Positions 60,229 through 64,000 of a DNA stretch of 64,000 bases are shown here, piece by piece. The translations under genes were made by a program, and so were the position numbers. The notes below the pieces were generated by a model. That model saw nothing but the letters and a program-made list of their open reading frames with translations, was not told the origin of the DNA and searched no databases. The number at the start of each line of letters is the position of its first letter. Position 1 is the first letter of the stretch. Source of the stretch: Vesta saturnalis (taxonomy: Eukaryota; Arthropoda; Insecta; Coleoptera; Lampyridae); NCBI GenBank assembly GCA_036346205.1, contig JARFJB010000987.1:722501-786500 (forward strand), given 5' to 3'.

Positions 60229-61129
60229 GGATTTTATTGTTTCTCAAAATGTTTATTTACTGGACAATTGGTGTTTCTTTGATTTTTGTAGTTGCTTTTT
60301 ATTTATAAATTGAATTTTTGGTATTTAGAATTAATATAATAATGTAGGTACTTTATTTTTCATATTTCTAACATTTACCGCCTTCGGTATTTGTAATACT
60401 TGGTGCATGTTATAGTTAACTACGTTAGATTTGTTCATTGCTTATTTATCAACACATGAACAGTTTCAAACATTTTATTTTAAAACTGCATACAGTTCCG
60501 TCCGGCAACACTGGTTTTTCAATCCTCAAAACCGCTCATAAACTTATTTTTTCTGGCCTAGGCCGGCAAAACGTAAAAATGTTTAGATTGGCACCACTGA
60601 CTTTTTATACATGAAGATTTGCTGACAACGGTCACGTTTGATACGTAGATGATCAATGCTGCAAACATAACTTAAAAAAAGGATAGTGTCACCAAACGAA
60701 TTTTTGAAAACATTTTTTAATAAATTACTAATAGGGTTAGCACAAAAAATGTTGTGTATCATACGTCCAGATACTATTCGCAGTTGCAGGCCTCAAATGT
60801 CGCCTAGTAATGCAAATAACTATTAACTTCATTGGACATTAACAGATGTATTGGAATTTATGCTTTCATTTAATATTTTTTGGTAAGCATGTTTCTGTAA
60901 TTGCATAGCATTTTTAGATTAATTTCAGTACATTTTTTATTAACAATGCTTTCATAAATTACTGATATCTGCCTAGCACGTATCCATTTCTAACTAAATT
61001 GTTATCTACTTAACTTTCAGAATACGTTTAAATATATGTAGTTTTTATGCTACTGATTGTTTCAGATCTTTATGTTTTGTTTTTTTTTAAATGCAATAAA
61101 AAGTTGTCTTAACTTAACCTTCACTCCAT
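60051..61129. other. Spacer with (ATT)n microsatellite
   Basis: An (ATT)n run of about 39 bp lies at 60,190-60,228. The 60,500-60,620 segment has a GGCCTAGGCC palindrome and a few GC-richer blocks, but no gene is recognised. Confidence 0.5.
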
Positions 61130-61134
61130 TCCTT

Positions 61135-62000
61135 TGCGAGGTATGCAAAACAATCCCTGCCACTTATTTATTTTTCATTCACAATCTTTCTCCATCATTT
61201 TCCTATCTCTGCATACCTCCCTAGCTTCCGCCAGATTCATACATTGTCTCTGACATACCCTTTTATTTTTAAAACTCCTTATCTTTCTTTCCTTTGTCAT
61301 AGATTCTACTACATTCAGCTAAGTTTTACGCGGCCTACCACGCCCGGCCTTTCCTCTAACCTCACCCACATATATTTATTTCGTTAATCTTGCGTTGTTC
61401 ATTCTCTCAATGTGCCCAAACCAACGTAATGTACTACTTCTATATCTATCCAGCATCGTCTTTTCCTCACCACACTCCGTCATTATGAATTCATGTTTTA
61501 TCTTGTCCCTTCACGTTTGATCACATGCGCTTGTCAGGAATCGCATACCCACGGCATTTATTTTTCTTTTGTGCTTTTTTTGACATACCCATGTCTCACT
61601 TCCATACAGTACTGACGGGAAGAATACGCCATTATAGATTGCTCGTTTAGTGGCTAGGCACATGCTTTCATTTCTAATTATCGTCCACATACTTCCAATC
61701 ACTTTCCTTCCAGCATTGACCCTTCGTCCAATTTCACCATCCATTGTACCATCTGCAGTAAACATTCTACCCAGATATACCAACTCGTCCACTTGTTCCA
61801 CAATTTCATCTTGCAGAATAAATACTCTACTCTCCTTTCCACCTCTCCGATTGAACACCACAATCTTAGTTTTGTTCACGTTTACCTTTAAGTCCATGCT
61901 GTCACAGACTGTATCAAACTTCCTCAGTGAAATATGTAGCTCATCGTCACTGTCACTTAATAAGGCTGTGTTATCTGCATACACCAGATCTCGTACATTT
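61135..62000 (-). pseudogene. Reverse transcriptase C-terminal part
   Basis: It begins at the catalytic block YADNTALLSDSDDEL, where the second Asp of YADD is Asn, so the polymerase would be inactive. It continues FDTVCDSMDLKVNVNKTKIV, VDELVYLGRMFTADGTMDGE, IYNGVFFPSVLYGSETWVCQ and INAVGMRFL, then in shifted frames RYRSSTLRWFGHIERMNNAR and GRGRPRKT, the conserved RT tail of this family. Everything upstream of YADD in the RT domain is deleted. Confidence 0.85.
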
Positions 62001-62267
62001 ACGTCACCATGCCTCCTTCGCTTCTTTGTTTCTTAATCTGTACACGTCATACAATCGCTTTTTCTCAGTCTCATTTTTTGCAGCAATCATTGCCATGTAC
62101 GCATCTTTTTTCTTACATACTGCCTTTTTTACCGACTCATTCCACCAAGCACATTTTTTTATCTACCTTCAGTCGCTCTTCCACATATTCGCACGGCACA
62201 ATTGACAACAGAGTTTTTCAAGCACTCTCCGTGCACTTTCAACGTCAGTGTCTTTTATTTGCTCGTT

Positions 62268-63050
62268 TCACACTGTTTCATTCACATTCAACTCTTTACT
62301 CACAGCATCTGCGTATTTCATTCTCGCACCATTATCTACTAGTTTGTCAACCCTAATTCTGGGCGTTCGCACTACGTTTGTTTTCCTTCTGGAGACCCAA
62401 TTTTGCCTTAAACACACTCTCGATACAACCAAAAAGTGGCCCGTTCCACACTCCGATCCGCGCATTACTTTTGGGTCTTTCGCCAGGTTTCTAAACCGTT
62501 CATCAGGCACTATCAAGTCTATCATACTTTTAGATTCACCTCTTTGCATGTATACATATGCACATTTTTATGTTTAAACCACGTATTGGATACAAACAGG
62601 CTTCTCTCCACACAGATGTTCAGCAGGTGTTCACCATTCTCATTGGCTCTTTGGTCTCCGAACTATGTTGTCTCTGTACACCCACCCATCCGTTCATATC
62701 CCCCACTATCATCACTCTTTCGTTTGACTTACATACGTTCAACACGTTCTCTACTTCATTCCAGAAGTTCTCACGCTCCTGGTCTCTTTCTCCAATCACC
62801 GGTGCATAGCATGCAATAAGAAAAATTCTTCGAAACTCCAATTTCATTCTAACCCATATTACCCACGGAGATACCAATTCGTACTGTTTTACACATCGTT
62901 TCGCTCTTTCACTTATGATCATCCCAACTCCTTTTGCGCCATTCACTTCAGTCTCAACTCCTGACATATATACATGTACATTTTTCTCTTACACACACTT
63001 CAATCATATTGCTCCATATGCGATTCCTGGCTCCGCGCCCATCACCGTAC
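62268..63050 (-). pseudogene. APE endonuclease part of ORF2
   Basis: The segment reads VGMIISERAKRCVKQYELVS, IWVRMKLEFRRIFLIACYAP (the ACYAP block of APE endonucleases) and NERVMIVGDMNGWVG (the GD-N active-site motif). After a frameshift near 62,640 it continues NTWFKHKN-type, SMIDLIVPDERF and GSECGTGHFLVV, where GTGHF replaces the usual S-DH. A frameshift near 62,280 leads into the downstream linker. APE endonucleases nick target DNA for target-primed reverse transcription. Confidence 0.82.
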
Positions 63051-64000
63051 TTGCTGTTATTTATTAGCCACCAAATGATTCAATTATTATTTTATTTTTT
63101 TAGCTTTGCGAGTTATAGTTATTTCTTTGTTATTTAATATTTATTTATCAAAATTCTGTTTTATTGTTGTCGCGAGCCATGACAACTTAAATAAATATTT
63201 TATTAGTTCTCTATGATTCATTGTAATTGCAAAAATGTTTACCTGTTTGAGTTCAATCCTTAGACAAAAGGTTTACGTTTGCTTCATAATTTTACGAGTT
63301 TTAACAGTCACATGGGTTTAAAAGAGCCGTATTTTTCGTAATTACTGCAGCAATCGTAATTGTTATTTCGCGCATATTTCAACTAAAGAGCCTTTTACTG
63401 GTTAGATTAGTATTATCTTTGTTTACTATTAATATTCAAATCGCTGGGTATAGAAACCTGTTCCAAAGCTTACCCTTATTTTATTGATTTAACATGTATT
63501 AGCATGTATTTAACTGAAAGCACCAAAATACACCTAATTATTTAACTTAAAAAGGACGATAATCTTTTATGTTTAAATTTTTATTACAAAAATTTACAAT
63601 TTACGCGATTTCTTGTTTTATTGTTTTGAACATAAAAGAAGGTATTTGAATTCAATCGAAAAGTAAGCTTTTAGAGTAAAACTTCTTTAAATATTTCTTA
63701 TTAAACGAATATTGAAAAGGAAGTGAAGTATTCTAATTATTTAACTTGAAACTCTATTTAGTTTACTCGATTCATATATTTACTATCTCAAATTTTTATT
63801 ATTAAAATTTTCAATTTACAATTGCTGGTGACGTGCCTACCTGCTTTCCCTTTGCCTTTACCTGCTTTCTTGTTTTATTATTTTGAGAATAAAAGAAGGT
63901 ATTGTACTTCAATCGATAATGTGGCCTTTTAGTAAAACTAAATTTTCTTTAAATAGATAGATTTATTATTTATAAAATGAATATTGTAAAGAAGTGAGGG
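63051..64000. other. AT-rich non-coding DNA with local repetition
   Basis: The segments near 63,570-63,700 and 63,790-63,960 share a series of blocks (TTTTTATTA-AAAATTT-CAATTTAC, TTCTTGTTTTATT-TTTTGA, ATAAAAGAAGGTATT, TTCAATCGA) in the same order about 245 bp apart, indicating a diverged tandem duplication. No gene recognised. Confidence 0.5.

Larger units (their letters stand above)
61130..63050 (-). mobile_element. APE-type non-LTR retrotransposon, internally deleted
   Basis: The minus strand encodes most of an endonuclease (63,050-62,270), a connecting Lys/Arg-rich region (62,250-62,030) and the C-terminal half of a reverse transcriptase plus tail (62,000-61,135). The reading frames are long and mutations few, so this is among the younger retroelements here. 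The fingers and palm start of the RT are missing, giving a join near 62,025. The clade (RTE/CR1-like) is not certain. Confidence 0.85.

Noticed and set aside
61650..62819. Plus-strand Ser/Phe/His-rich frames
   Set aside because: Antisense of the endonuclease and reverse transcriptase coding strand.

Overview
The window looks like eukaryotic, almost certainly insect (at least arthropod) chromosomal DNA. It is strongly AT-rich with long non-coding stretches, many (TA)n microsatellites and short GT-AG introns of about 50-70 bp. The transposon families are those common in insect genomes: Tc1/mariner-type elements with a DUF4817-like N-terminus, pogo/Tigger transposases with a C-terminal PHD-like finger, a PIF/Harbinger pair, piggyBac, hAT of the ZMYM/TTF type, Penelope-like elements, and APE-type non-LTR retrotransposons. 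I recognise no host gene, tRNA, rRNA or CRISPR. The order or species cannot be decided from the sequence.

Layout. 1-2.5 kb: AT-rich DNA. 2.5-4.7 kb: a mariner-like fragment abutting a decayed Mutator-like/YqaJ element (minus). 4.8-6.1 kb: a Penelope-like 3' fragment (minus) with a GIY-YIG domain, flanked by inverted pseudo-LTRs and (TA)n tracts. 6.4-7.4 kb: a decayed non-LTR ORF1 (gag). 7.5-16.5 kb: mostly unannotatable, with one diverged tandem repeat at 10.4-11.1 kb. 16.5-17.9 kb: a very decayed reverse transcriptase. 21.4-21.99 kb: a second, very similar Penelope 3' fragment. 24.7-26.35 kb: a mariner-like element with inverted repeats and a likely intron. 26.5-29.1 kb: a CCCTGT hexanucleotide array of about 2.5 kb, followed by three 100-bp repeats and a GC-rich block with five CCAAT boxes and a palindromic E-box.

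30.7-30.9 kb: an hAT C-terminus. 31.87-34.49 kb: a full-length pogo/Tigger element with TA duplications and a nearly readable transposase. 34.97-39.92 kb: a piggyBac element with matching termini and TTAA sites, into which a PIF/Harbinger element (Myb/SANT gene plus HARBI1-like nuclease, converging) has inserted. 40.7-42.2 kb and 42.7-43.6 kb: two IS630/mariner-type elements with long inverted repeats. 46.6-49.6 kb: a Jockey/R1-like non-LTR retrotransposon relic (minus). 50.3-52.5 kb: an hAT relic. 52.6-55.1 kb: a tandem duplication, one copy of which carries a Tc1 element with TA duplication. 56.4-60.05 kb: a second Tigger relic, itself interrupted by an insertion holding a palindrome with arms of about 400 bp. 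61.1-63.05 kb: a non-LTR retrotransposon (EN plus RT C-terminus) with an internal deletion.

The coding content is therefore a set of transposable elements of different ages, often nested. The best preserved genes are the Harbinger Myb/SANT partner (four exons, 271 codons open) and the first Tigger transposase. No cellular pathway or operon is encoded.
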